A stretch of 27,400 bases of DNA, from assembly GCA_031963045.1 (NCBI GenBank), contig JASSUK010000024.1, forward strand, positions 1-27,400, given 5' to 3'. A program made the position numbers and the translations under genes. Within the stretch, counting starts at the first letter, position 1; each line of letters begins with the position of its first letter. The stretch comes from JASSUD01 sp031963045. GTDB lineage: Bacteria > Pseudomonadota > Gammaproteobacteria > Burkholderiales > Burkholderiaceae. Below, one piece after another: positions 8,466-16,494 of this stretch. The notes beneath the pieces were generated by a model. It ran no database searches. It saw only the letters and a program-made list of their open reading frames with translations, and was not told the DNA's origin.

Positions 8466-8568
8466 GCAAAAATTCCTAAAATAAAAATTATATAAAAATA
8501 AGGAAGAGAACAAAAAACCACCTAAAGCAGCGCAGAAAATGAAACCTGCGGTGCGCTATAACTAAAGG

Positions 8569-9000
8569 CTAAACAAAATGTTTTGTCTTTTTTCTCTTTA
8601 AAACAGGTGCAGCAGCATCTGTCCCTTGTAACTGGATTATGTCCTGTGTCTGCTCTGTAGCGGCTTCATCCGCGCTAGGAGCGAATAATTCAACCTGCTC
8701 AGACAAAGCTGGAGCATCACTATCTGAAAAAGATTGCACCGCTTGAAGGACACCTTGAAACTCTTCATGTAAGCCTACAACTTGCTGCGTATAGCTGATC
8801 ATTTTTTTCACGCTATCTCGCAACCCTCCTTCCCACGCTTTTTGAAGCGCTTCACCCGCTTCTTGGGTGGCAGGATCTCTGGCGCCCTCTGTGAGTGCGC
8901 GGACTTCTTTTGGAAATTGTTCAAAGCGTCCAATTAATGTTTTAAGCGTATCAAGCTGTCTGTCTAATTCTTGTAGATCTGGTTCCGCTACTTCTGTCAT
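8569..9000 (-). CDS. First gene of the type III cluster, SseA-like coiled-coil chaperone candidate
   Basis: The 143-residue protein is acidic and helical for about 100 residues (heptad-like Leu spacing from residue 9), then has a low-complexity acidic Gln/Ala/Asp stretch and a strongly basic tail (KRKKTK). SseA, the SPI-2 chaperone for SseB and SseD, is a similar small coiled-coil protein with a basic end and precedes sseB. Here the gene also precedes the SseB-position gene. Direct sequence similarity is too weak for certainty; a small regulator or secreted accessory protein is possible. It has one of the best ribosome sites in the window (GGAGGA eight bases before the ATG), which fits the lead gene of an operon. 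Confidence 0.5.
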   Translation of the reverse strand: MTEVAEPDLQELDRQLDTLKTLIGRFEQFPKEVRALTEGARDPATQEAGEALQKAWEGGLRDSVKKMISYTQQVVGLHEEFQGVLQAVQSFSDSDAPALSEQVELFAPSADEAATEQTQDIIQLQGTDAAAPVLKRKKTKHFV

Positions 9001-9102
9001 TGCGCTGTTCCTCCAGTTTTAGTTTAGTCACGATGCAGTAGAAAACGTGTCGCGCTTACTTTTCTGTGCAATCAATCGATCTGGATTACCAAGCAAGGCG
9101 GC

Positions 9103-9108
9103 ATTATA
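9103..9108 (-). promoter_or_regulatory. Possible -10 box of the type III operon
   Basis: A perfect TATAAT reads on the minus strand about 100 bases upstream of the first type III gene. The -35 area (TTCAAA at a short 15-base spacing) is poor, as expected for an activator-dependent promoter. It lies in the 278-bp gap after the hybrid kinase, the widest space upstream of the translocon genes. Confidence 0.4.
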
Positions 9109-9187
9109 GTAGGGTCGCCCCATTTTGAATCAGGTATTCACCTTAGAATTATTCCGGCCCTACCAAATAGCTATTTTTAAGCAAAAC

Positions 9188-9214
9188 AGAGCTTACCTAC
9201 TTATTTAGAGCTCT
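9188..9214. other. Weak hairpin downstream of the hybrid kinase
   Basis: AGAGCT (9188-9193) pairs with AGCTCT (9209-9214). On the minus strand it is followed by GTTTTG, a poor U tract. It could help end kinase transcription before the type III promoter, but it is weak. Confidence 0.25.
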
Positions 9215-9278
9215 TTTGATAGCGCACCCTGCAATAGCTACTCTCTTTTCAGAAAAGCCTTATCTGCTTTCAAAAGCA

Positions 9279-12200
9279 TCACTTTTTGGGATGTACGATC
9301 TGTTCAATCGCTTTACCTATCTCATTTAAACATTCGAGCACTTCTACTAGATCGGCTTGTTTTGCAGCGTGCTCGGCTTCTTGCACTGCGGATTCGAGCT
9401 TCCATGCCGCAAATTGTCCCGCTATGCCTTTCATTTTATGTAGCTCAGATAAGAGGGCATTGAAATCTGCGCATTCAGCACCTTTTTGAAGCAAGGTGTA
9501 TAGGCGGTTTATTTCTTCGTGAAATCTGAGCTCTAGCTCACGGCTAAACCCGTGCTCAGAAGAAGTATTTTCTGTTTCAGGCGCCGCTTGGTTGGACCAG
9601 GAGGCGGGCTCTAGCGTTATGCCCCGCGCCAGCTGATAGTCCATCACTTTGAGTAGCGCGTTGGCTAGCATTTTTGGAACAATGGGCTTGGGTAGGAAAT
9701 CATTTGCACCTGCATTTAAAAATATCGCCTTTTCATCCTCAAGCACGCCCGCTGAAAGTGCAATGATATAGACCTCGGAATCTAAAATAGGTTCCTGCTC
9801 AGCTCGAATTCGTCTTGATGCTTCTAGCCCACTCATGCCCGGCATTTGTCCATCTAGCAAAAGGGCATCAAAGATTTCTGTGCTAAGCGCTTCAAAAGCT
9901 TGAGAAGCACAACTTACGGACTTTACTTTGTGACCTAGTCTTCGCAGCATAATTTCGAAGATTTCTAAATTGACCGGCACATCATCTACGACCAGTAGAT
10001 TCAAAGTGTAAGGCTGACACTTAAATTGAGGTTCGGGCTTGGTTACTTCTACTTGCCCGACCATCATTCCCAATGTGGTGACTAAGTCTTCAAAAAGCAA
10101 AGGAAGGCCGTATAAGGTGGCTATTTTTTTAGATGGTTTAGAGCCATCTGATGAAATTTGAGGAGGCGCGAAGCGCGCTGACAAGGGTCCTAGATTGAGG
10201 CTTACTAGTATTGGACAGCATTTTTGTAGAGCAAGCGCTTTTTCTGAGGCCACTCTAGTACGAATAGCATTGGCCAATTGCCGCTGCACTTTTGGCCCCA
10301 CACGCTCATCACACCATACCGCATCAATAGGGGCGCTGTTTTCATCTAAAAGTATAGCTATTGCATCGTCTACTGAACCCACTAGGGTCCATGTAACGCC
10401 CAAGCGTTTAAAGCCATTAGATAAAGCGGGTGGCAAATCGGGGCCCATATAGACTATTAGAATATGTAGGCCAGAAAATGCACGCCATTTAGTTTGAATG
10501 CGTTGCTGTACCGCTGCATCGGCGCTTTGTACGGGCAATGCCACCGTAAAGGTAGTGCCTTCTCCCTGCACGCTCTGCGGCCGTAGCTCTCCGCCCAAAA
10601 GCTCCGTTAACTGCTTACAAATAGAAAGCCCAAGTCCTGTGCCGCCAAAGCGACGGGTAATCGACGCATCCGCTTGTATAAAGGGGTCAAAAATATGTTG
10701 TATTGCTTCGCTGGAAATTCCAATTCCTGTATCTACAATACGAACGATCAAACGGGGCGCAAGCTCAGGAGTCCCTTCATTGCTTAAAAACTCTACTTCA
10801 ACTTTCACGCTCCCGGCATGGGTAAATTTGATCGCATTGCCTAATAAATTTGTGATGACTTGTTGAAATTTCGTTGCATCTGAAACTACATAAGTAGGAA
10901 CATCGGATGCTACATTGAGCTCTAAACGCAGCCCTTTTTCATGCGCTTTTGGAATAAATACTTCCACTACTTTGTCAAAGAAAGCCAGCAGATCAAAAGG
11001 CCCTTTATTGATCGCCACACTATTGGATTCAAGTCGAGAAAAATCAAGGATCTCGTTGATAATGGAGAGCAAAAGTTCGCCGCTTTGTTTGGCAACCAAG
11101 CAATAGCGCTGCTGCTCTGAATTGAGCGGAGAGTCCACTAGTAGACTCAACATGCCAATAACCCCATTCATGGGTGTGCGGATTTCATGGCTCATATTGG
11201 CTAGGAACCGACTCTTTAATTCATTTGCTCGTAATGCTTCTTTTCGAGCCACTTCCAGTTCGGCAGTCCGCTCACGTACTTGACGCTCCAGCGCGCCATA
11301 CTGCGCATCCACCTCATCTAGCAAAGAGTTATAGGCTGAGGCAAACCGACCAAATTCGTCGACTCTTTTATATTCCAAGCGAGGACGCACCGCACTCAAA
11401 CGACCCTTATCAATATCGGCGATAAAAGCCAAAAGGGGTTTGGCTAAGATTTGGCTCACCACTAAATACAGGCTTAAACACACCACGACGAGACCAATCA
11501 ATCGGATAGGCAATGTGTCATAAAATGGAGCCCATGCTTGTGCCTCGAGCACATCGTTTGCAATGATTGCAGCAAAGTACCAATCAATTCCTGCCAGCTG
11601 AACGACATACGCTTTTCCATCTTTCAAGGAAAGATACTGTGGGAAAGATTCATTTTGGCGTACATCGGTTACTAATTTTTTTAAAATTTCCGGAGCGAAA
11701 TAACGGGCCCCTGCGTCGCTCAAAGGCAGAATAACTTCACCAGACTGTGTCAGTACAAAGCTGCTAGCTTCTAGGGGAAAAAGCAATAAATGCTTTTTAA
11801 TTAAGGTATGGAGTCTTAAACTATGTCCAGCAAGCATAGTAGGCCGCCCAAGCGCATCGCGCTCTACAGCCACCACAGAAATCATCCAAGTTTTCCAGAA
11901 TGGGTCAAAAAATAATGGCCCCCACACCACTTGCCCCTTGGTAAGCGCCGCTTTTTTTCGCAAAGCGGCAATCTGTTTAGAGCGTGCGCGGGCATAAGCG
12001 GTAGATACAGGCCGCGGAAAATGAATAGCCGTGCCTTCTGCTGCAAAATCGAGAAAAGTATCTCCTGCTGATGTGGTTGCTGTGCCCAACATTTTGGCAG
12101 CCCGACTTGCTTTTTTAATAAATAAGGCGTGGTTTGCGCTACGCTGCTTTTGTTTTGGGAAAAAAACGACAGGGCCCCCAGCTAACGGAAGATCTTGCTC

Positions 12201-12488
12201 TTTCTGATCTGCTAGTACTTTCCAGGCAGCCAGTAAGCGACTCGCATCTTTGCTCGTCTTTAACAAATTATCTTCGGTCATATTCCATGTATTTATAACG
12301 CCCCGTCTTAAATCTGTCAGCGCTTCATCACGGGCTCTTTGATAGGTTTGTATACCAATCAAAACCCCCGAGACGATACTGACCAGAATGGTCAAAAAAA
12401 TCACGACAACCAGGATGCGAAAAACAATCGAATTTTTCACTGCGTATTCTCGTATGATGTGGCGCAAAAATAATCTGTTACTTTCCAT
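9279..12488 (-). CDS. Hybrid histidine kinase with receiver and HPt domains (SsrA/BvgS-like)
   Basis: This membrane phosphorelay kinase has 1069 residues. Numbering from the ATG: first membrane segment about 22-45, a periplasmic sensor region with Cache-like character to about 325, second membrane segment about 327-346, then HAMP. HisKA follows, with phospho-acceptor His434 in FLANMSHEIRTP. The HATPase domain shows the N box (NLLGNAIKF), DTGIGIS and GGTGLGLS. A degenerate receiver-like block (about 670-810) lacks the paired acidic residues. A full receiver has VVDD and Asp879 in LLLDGQMPG, and an HPt domain has His1017 in LHKMKG. The chain therefore ends in its own HPt and needs a separate response regulator, not present here. 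Its place next to an SPI-2-type cluster suggests that it controls it. An in-frame TTG three codons upstream is less likely as start. Confidence 0.93.
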   Translation of the reverse strand: MESNRLFLRHIIREYAVKNSIVFRILVVVIFLTILVSIVSGVLIGIQTYQRARDEALTDLRRGVINTWNMTEDNLLKTSKDASRLLAAWKVLADQKEQDLPLAGGPVVFFPKQKQRSANHALFIKKASRAAKMLGTATTSAGDTFLDFAAEGTAIHFPRPVSTAYARARSKQIAALRKKAALTKGQVVWGPLFFDPFWKTWMISVVAVERDALGRPTMLAGHSLRLHTLIKKHLLLFPLEASSFVLTQSGEVILPLSDAGARYFAPEILKKLVTDVRQNESFPQYLSLKDGKAYVVQLAGIDWYFAAIIANDVLEAQAWAPFYDTLPIRLIGLVVVCLSLYLVVSQILAKPLLAFIADIDKGRLSAVRPRLEYKRVDEFGRFASAYNSLLDEVDAQYGALERQVRERTAELEVARKEALRANELKSRFLANMSHEIRTPMNGVIGMLSLLVDSPLNSEQQRYCLVAKQSGELLLSIINEILDFSRLESNSVAINKGPFDLLAFFDKVVEVFIPKAHEKGLRLELNVASDVPTYVVSDATKFQQVITNLLGNAIKFTHAGSVKVEVEFLSNEGTPELAPRLIVRIVDTGIGISSEAIQHIFDPFIQADASITRRFGGTGLGLSICKQLTELLGGELRPQSVQGEGTTFTVALPVQSADAAVQQRIQTKWRAFSGLHILIVYMGPDLPPALSNGFKRLGVTWTLVGSVDDAIAILLDENSAPIDAVWCDERVGPKVQRQLANAIRTRVASEKALALQKCCPILVSLNLGPLSARFAPPQISSDGSKPSKKIATLYGLPLLFEDLVTTLGMMVGQVEVTKPEPQFKCQPYTLNLLVVDDVPVNLEIFEIMLRRLGHKVKSVSCASQAFEALSTEIFDALLLDGQMPGMSGLEASRRIRAEQEPILDSEVYIIALSAGVLEDEKAIFLNAGANDFLPKPIVPKMLANALLKVMDYQLARGITLEPASWSNQAAPETENTSSEHGFSRELELRFHEEINRLYTLLQKGAECADFNALLSELHKMKGIAGQFAAWKLESAVQEAEHAAKQADLVEVLECLNEIGKAIEQIVHPKK

Positions 12489-12498
12489 GTCTCTCAAG

Positions 12499-12516
12499 AT
12501 CTGTATTAGAACAGAT
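12499..12516. promoter_or_regulatory. Inverted repeat in the kinase/queC divergent gap
   Basis: ATCTGT, a six-base spacer, and ACAGAT form a dyad in the 54-bp gap between the divergent kinase and queC starts. Such a compact gap must hold both promoters, so a protein could bind here and affect both. This is inference from position; no known operator was recognised. Confidence 0.3.
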
Positions 12517-12542
12517 TCTAAGAACGCTCCTAGGAACAGCTA

Positions 12543-13283
12543 GTGTCTATCTCTAACCCTCACGACTCTCTGTCATCCAATCGCGCCTTGGTCCTCTTTT
12601 CAGGTGGGCAAGATTCAGCAACCTGTCTGGCTTGGGCGCTTAGCCATTACGAACACGTTGAGACGTTGGCCTTTGATTATGGACAGCGCCACCATGTCGA
12701 GCTGGATTGCCGCCATACCTTTCGCACAGCATTAATAGAGCGCTTTCCACAGTGGCAAAATGCGCTAGGGCAAGATCACTTAATCGAGCTTCCTATGCTG
12801 GGAGTGATTAGTCAAAGTGCCATGACCGAAGAGGTAGCGATTACAGAAGATGCTACCGGATTACCCAATACCTTCGTTCCTGGAAGAAATCTTTTATTCT
12901 TCACGTTAGCAGCTGCGCTAGCTCACCAGCGCAAGTGCCGTGTGCTGGTAGGCGGAATGTGTGAAACCGATTATTCCGGTTACCCTGATTGCCGAGATGA
13001 CACGCTGAAAGCTTTGCAAGTCACACTCAATTTAGGCATGGGTACCCGCTTTATAATTGAAACTCCGCTGATGCGACTTAATAAGGCAGGCACTTGGGGC
13101 CTAGCACAGCAGCTGGGAGGCACGGCACTGGTGGATCTTATTCGCACCCATACACACACCTGTTATTTGGGTGGACGTGATGTATTGCATGCATGGGGAT
13201 ATGGTTGCGGTAGCTGCCCAGCTTGTGTATTACGCCAACGAGGCTATGAAGATTTTTTAAAGAAGAGTGCAGCACATGTATAG
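12543..13283 (+). CDS. queC: 7-cyano-7-deazaguanine synthase QueC
   Basis: QueC converts 7-carboxy-7-deazaguanine to preQ0 with ATP and ammonia, a step towards queuosine in tRNA. The 246-residue protein has the PP-loop ATP motif (FSGGQDS, about residues 19-25) and the C-terminal zinc site of four cysteines (207, 222, 225, 228). Conserved FVPGRN and CRDD blocks are also visible. The start is GTG at 12543 with AGGA seven bases upstream. It heads a queC-queE-queD operon and overlaps queE by eight bases. No preQ1 riboswitch was seen in the short upstream gap. Confidence 0.97.
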   Translation: MSISNPHDSLSSNRALVLFSGGQDSATCLAWALSHYEHVETLAFDYGQRHHVELDCRHTFRTALIERFPQWQNALGQDHLIELPMLGVISQSAMTEEVAITEDATGLPNTFVPGRNLLFFTLAAALAHQRKCRVLVGGMCETDYSGYPDCRDDTLKALQVTLNLGMGTRFIIETPLMRLNKAGTWGLAQQLGGTALVDLIRTHTHTCYLGGRDVLHAWGYGCGSCPACVLRQRGYEDFLKKSAAHV

Positions 13284-13938
13284 CGTTAAAGAGATTTTTT
13301 ATACTCTGCAAGGCGAAGGAATCAATGCAGGGCGTGCCGCTGTATTTTGCCGTTTTAGTGGTTGCAATTTATGGTCCGGGCGAGCGCAAGACCGGGCGAA
13401 AGCAGCGTGTACCTTTTGTGATACCGATTTTGTAGGAACGAATGGGTTGAATGGGGGGAAATACACTGCCTCCTCCCTCGCTCAAAAAATTGCCTCGCTA
13501 TGGCCCGCTACGCCTTCTGGCAATAATGGATCTCGCTTAGTGGTTTGCACAGGGGGAGAGCCTTTATTGCAACTCGATGCTCCTCTTATAGAGGCACTGC
13601 ACGCGCAGCAGTTTGAGATTGCAATCGAGACTAATGGCACCTTGCCCGTACCTGCTGGAATTGACTGGGTTTGTGTTAGCCCTAAAGCAGGCAATCCACT
13701 AGTTGTATCTAAAGGCAATGAATTAAAAGTGGTGGTTCCGCAGGCACATGCCTCTTTAAAAGAGTACGAAGCGCTTGAATTCGACCATTTTTTAGTTCAG
13801 CCTATGGCTCCTCTAAGTGGTTTTATGCCCAATGAACCAAACGCACGATCTGCAATTGATTTTGCAATTGCATGGTGTAAAGACCATCCTCGCTGGCGGC
13901 TATCTTTACAGACACATAAATATTTGAATATTCCGTAG
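13276..13938 (+). CDS. queE: 7-carboxy-7-deazaguanine synthase QueE (radical SAM)
   Basis: QueE rearranges 6-carboxy-tetrahydropterin to 7-carboxy-7-deazaguanine using S-adenosylmethionine and a 4Fe-4S cluster. The 220-residue protein has the non-standard cluster motif C-x14-C-x2-C (Cys30, Cys45, Cys48), as known for Burkholderia multivorans QueE, in place of C-x3-C-x2-C. Further marks are the substrate loop TLQGEG, TGGEPLLQ, and the C-terminal QTHKYLNI. The ATG at 13276 overlaps the end of queC; a GTG three codons earlier is an alternative. The TAG stop (13936-13938) is part of a TAGGGCATGCCCT sequence resembling the end of the R2 element. Confidence 0.97.
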   Translation: MYSVKEIFYTLQGEGINAGRAAVFCRFSGCNLWSGRAQDRAKAACTFCDTDFVGTNGLNGGKYTASSLAQKIASLWPATPSGNNGSRLVVCTGGEPLLQLDAPLIEALHAQQFEIAIETNGTLPVPAGIDWVCVSPKAGNPLVVSKGNELKVVVPQAHASLKEYEALEFDHFLVQPMAPLSGFMPNEPNARSAIDFAIAWCKDHPRWRLSLQTHKYLNIP

Positions 13939-13952
13939 GGCATGCCCTCAAA
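13936..13952. repeat. Solo R2-end-like sequence at the queE stop
   Basis: TAGGGCATGCCCTCAAA differs from the R2 terminal sequence TAGGGCATGTCCTCAAT at two of 17 bases. It begins with the queE stop codon. No opposite R2 end is seen before queD, so it would be a solo or remnant end, or a chance match. Confidence 0.45.
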
Positions 13953-13988
13953 ACTTTCTTTCTCTGACTCTTACCTCTTTTAAATGCT

Positions 13989-14435
13989 GTGCTGACCATT
14001 ACCCGCAAACTTGAATTCGATGCAGGGCATCGCATCCCCGATCATCGCAGCATGTGTCGCAATGTGCATGGACATCGGTATGTACTTGAAATCACCCTGA
14101 TGGGCACACCAATAAAGACTCCCGGCGCTTCTGACCGGGGCATGGTGATGGATTTCGCACAAGTCAAAGCGCTTGCCCTCGAACATTTGGTTAACTTGTG
14201 GGATCACGCGTTTCTGGTGTACCAAGGTGATCAGCCCATGCGCACGTTTCTCGACTCATTGCCCGACCATAAAACCGTTGTCTTAGAGTGCATTCCTACC
14301 GCTGAAAATTTAGCGAGCTTAGCTTTTAATACCTTGTCTCCACTCTATGCAGCCCATTATGGAACGCAGCTCAAACTGAGTCGGGTACGGCTATACGAAA
14401 CACCCAATTGCTGGGCAGAAATCAACGCTGTCTGA
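13989..14435 (+). CDS. queD: 6-carboxy-tetrahydropterin synthase QueD
   Basis: QueD makes 6-carboxy-tetrahydropterin from dihydroneopterin triphosphate, the first committed step of the queuosine pathway. The 148-residue protein has zinc ligands His14, His27 and His29 (in FDAGHR and HGHRY) and the catalytic Cys23. The later blocks DFAQVK, WDHAFL, PTAENLA and VRLYET are typical. The start is GTG at 13989; an ATG at 13984 is out of frame, and no strong ribosome site is seen. It follows queE by 50 bp on the same strand. Confidence 0.96.
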   Translation: MLTITRKLEFDAGHRIPDHRSMCRNVHGHRYVLEITLMGTPIKTPGASDRGMVMDFAQVKALALEHLVNLWDHAFLVYQGDQPMRTFLDSLPDHKTVVLECIPTAENLASLAFNTLSPLYAAHYGTQLKLSRVRLYETPNCWAEINAV

Positions 14436-14443
14436 CCACTTCT

Positions 14444-14474
14444 GTGGATTGAGACTACCCGCTCCTCAATCCAC
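14444..14474. other. Hairpin between convergent queD and the PCuAC gene
   Basis: GTGGATTGAG pairs exactly with CTCAATCCAC around an 11-base loop. No T run follows on either strand, so it is not a standard intrinsic terminator, but its place between two convergent genes suggests a role in 3'-end formation or protection. Confidence 0.5.
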
Positions 14475-14478
14475 GCGC

Positions 14479-14973
14479 TCAATGCGCTCCGGTGGCTTTA
14501 CGCACAGGCATAACCACTTTCAATGTTTGGCCACTTGAAAAAGTCAGAAACAATGTCACTTGATTACCAGGCACTACTTTTTGCTTTGGGTGTAACAGCA
14601 TAAGATGGTATCCCCCTGGAGCTAGTGCAACTTGGCTATGCGCTGGGAGCGGGAGTGCTTCTATTTTTCTCATACGGCTCACCCCACCTTCATTCAGGCT
14701 TTCGTGTATGGCAACACGACCATAGTATTTGAGGCTAGAAGCGGAAACCAGGTCTACAAGCGCTGGACTGGAGTTATTCAGCGTCATATAGCCAGCAGCC
14801 ATACCATTTGGGAGTAAGCGCACCCATGCTGATCCTTCGATGACTGTCACCTTACCCTCTACTGGGTCTGATACCGCCAACTGGGCATGTGCTTGCATAC
14901 CCGCAAGCAAGAGCACGGCTGACATCAAGCAGCGCGCTACATTTGCAAAAAGATAGCCTTTAATTTTCTTCAT
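14479..14973 (-). CDS. Periplasmic copper chaperone PCuAC
   Basis: This 164-residue periplasmic copper carrier supplies Cu(I) to the CuA site of cytochrome c oxidase. It has a signal peptide (residues 1-30, ending AHA before Gln31) and the exact family copper motif H-x10-M-x21-H-x-M: His90, Met101, His123 and Met125. The frame extends further upstream, but the ATG at 14971-14973 has AGGA nine bases before it and gives a proper signal peptide. It overlaps the end of the SCO gene by 14 bases, so the two are co-translated and work in the same assembly step. Confidence 0.93.
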   Translation of the reverse strand: MKKIKGYLFANVARCLMSAVLLLAGMQAHAQLAVSDPVEGKVTVIEGSAWVRLLPNGMAAGYMTLNNSSPALVDLVSASSLKYYGRVAIHESLNEGGVSRMRKIEALPLPAHSQVALAPGGYHLMLLHPKQKVVPGNQVTLFLTFSSGQTLKVVMPVRKATGAH

Positions 14974-15640
14974 GGTACGGAGTCCTGGAGAGTTGGCGCA
15001 CATCGTGCGCAATTTGAGTAGCAGAATCACTAGAGGTTGCGATTAACCGTGCTCGGCCTGCTTTATCGAAAATATACACAGCAGAACTGTGCATCACCTC
15101 ATACTGATTATCACTATCTGGTTTACTTGCTTCATAAGCCACTCTATAGCGCTTTGCAAGTGCCTCAATCTGTGCATGAGAACCCGTTAATCCAACAATA
15201 TGCTTGGGATCAAATGCATGCACGTAGTCATGCAACTGGTTAGGACGATCACGAGCAGGATCAACAGAAATAAACAAAATACGCACAGCTTCCGCATCTT
15301 GCACGCCCAACAGCGTAATGGCTTGCATTAAACGCGACAGTGTTTCTGGGCACACATCTGGGCAATAGGTATAACCAAAATAAACTAATGCCACCTTACC
15401 GCGGTAATTTTTCTCAGTAACTTTAATGTCTTGGTCTGAGGTTAAAGAAAAACCAAGGTCTGGTAGGTGACCCTGTACTTGGGTCAATTCCCAGCTATAT
15501 TGACTATTCGAGGAACGCTTGCATGCCACCATAGTCAAGGTTGCACTACATAAAAAAGCTACTGCGATATAGCGAAAAATATTTGCCAAAGTGCGTGTTA
15601 AGCCCAAAAAAATGGAAGGAATCCAACGTGCATAAGTCAT
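14960..15640 (-). CDS. SCO1/SenC-type cytochrome oxidase copper assembly protein
   Basis: This 226-residue thioredoxin-fold protein loads or reduces the CuA centre of cytochrome c oxidase. The copper ligands are visible: the C-x3-C motif CPDVC (Cys93, Cys97) and His184 in MHSSAVY. A hydrophobic segment (about 21-39) is followed by a lipobox-like MVAC, so it is probably a lipoprotein anchored at Cys40. The conserved FISVDPARD block supports the family. AAGG lies about ten bases before the ATG. It is the first gene of a pair with the PCuAC gene and is divergent from 15790 across a 149-bp gap. Confidence 0.93.
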   Translation of the reverse strand: MTYARWIPSIFLGLTRTLANIFRYIAVAFLCSATLTMVACKRSSNSQYSWELTQVQGHLPDLGFSLTSDQDIKVTEKNYRGKVALVYFGYTYCPDVCPETLSRLMQAITLLGVQDAEAVRILFISVDPARDRPNQLHDYVHAFDPKHIVGLTGSHAQIEALAKRYRVAYEASKPDSDNQYEVMHSSAVYIFDKAGRARLIATSSDSATQIAHDVRQLSRTPYHEEN

Positions 15641-15789
15641 GTCATCGTCGCCTTGTGAGAGTAATAAGAATACCTTGCCAATGAAAGTCAGCGTTTTATA
15701 ACATGCGATTCATCTAATTTGAGTTCTTTCCAGGTAAAAAGGGTATCTAAAATCGAGTTTCTGCTATCCGTGCTTAAATTTGAAAGCCT

Positions 15790-16206
15790 ATGGCCAACTC
15801 AGTCACTGTTGAACTATTGAATATGCTCAGCATGGCTACTCTATTCTTGCCCAACAAGGAATGCTCTTCTGTGACACCTACTGCGACTTATATGGCTTCA
15901 GCCTTTATCCCTTCTGCCGTAGCGGGACTCACTTATGGCCTAGTTAAATGTCTAAGAGAACGTGCGCGCTCCAATCTCAGCGACAACGCGCCAGATTTAG
16001 AAGCGCCTGCTCTCGTTAACCGTGGGCATAACGGGTTATCTTTTCATATCAATGGTTACCACCCCACCACGGTCACGATCAATAATGTGACCTATGTACA
16101 GGCTGAATGTGCAATACAAAATCCTACAGTAAGCTACCCCATTCTGAGCGCTACACCCAGCACCCCCCAAAACTATCAAACCTTTCCTCAGGCTGCTATT
16201 GCCTAA
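15790..16206 (+). CDS. Unrecognised 138-residue protein, possible membrane segment
   Basis: No family was recognised. The protein has a moderately hydrophobic stretch at about residues 34-54 followed by a basic cluster (K-x-LRERAR), which would suit a single membrane segment with its C-terminus in the cytoplasm. The remainder is polar, with Asn, Thr and Pro, and ends in a Pro/Gln-rich tail. It has no Sec-type signal. It sits on the same strand as the Ser-rich gene downstream, separated by a repeat-filled gap, and is divergent from the copper genes. It could be an orphan secreted or host-directed protein, or a non-genuine frame; the open frame is the only direct support. Confidence 0.45.
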   Translation: MANSVTVELLNMLSMATLFLPNKECSSVTPTATYMASAFIPSAVAGLTYGLVKCLRERARSNLSDNAPDLEAPALVNRGHNGLSFHINGYHPTTVTINNVTYVQAECAIQNPTVSYPILSATPSTPQNYQTFPQAAIA

Positions 16207-16210
16207 TTAA

Positions 16211-16450
16211 AACCTGCATATGCATGCCAAAAACGATGATTTAAAATTTAAAGCTGGTGGTATGCATGTTGGGGTTCGTATCTCACCACCAACCTACAAT
16301 GAACGGTAGGTTGGTGGTGACGAAGGAACCCCAACATGATGACCGCTTTCCTTTTAAAACCTGCATGTACATACCAAAAGCGATGATTAAAAGTCGGTGG
16401 TGCACATGTTAGAGAACATTGCTCACCACCAACCTACCGTTCATTGTAGG
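16211..16450. repeat. R1 repeat cluster (copies 2 and 3)
   Basis: An R1 arm (16256-16297) is followed after about three bases by its inverted partner (about 16301-16338), forming a near-perfect long hairpin. A third, more diverged arm lies at 16396-16442. Both forward arms are preceded by the same leader (ACCTGCAT, then CCAAAA, CGATGAT and AAAG at about 16211 and 16359), so the unit also repeats directly. This is the start of the 674-bp gene-free stretch before the Ser-rich gene. Confidence 0.9.
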
Positions 16451-16494
16451 TTTAGCCTTACTTTAGGCGCTTTAAAAATCACTCTTATAAACAA

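Noticed and set aside
12489..12542. preQ1 riboswitch upstream of queC
   Set aside because: The gap is only 54 bp and no pseudoknot-like aptamer pattern with a C-rich loop and A-rich tail was seen.
14444..14474. Intrinsic terminator after queD
   Set aside because: The stem is good but no T tract follows on either strand, so it is listed only as a hairpin.
16211..16450. CRISPR-like array
   Set aside because: Repeats are inverted as well as direct, few in number, and not separated by regular unique spacers; no cas gene is present.
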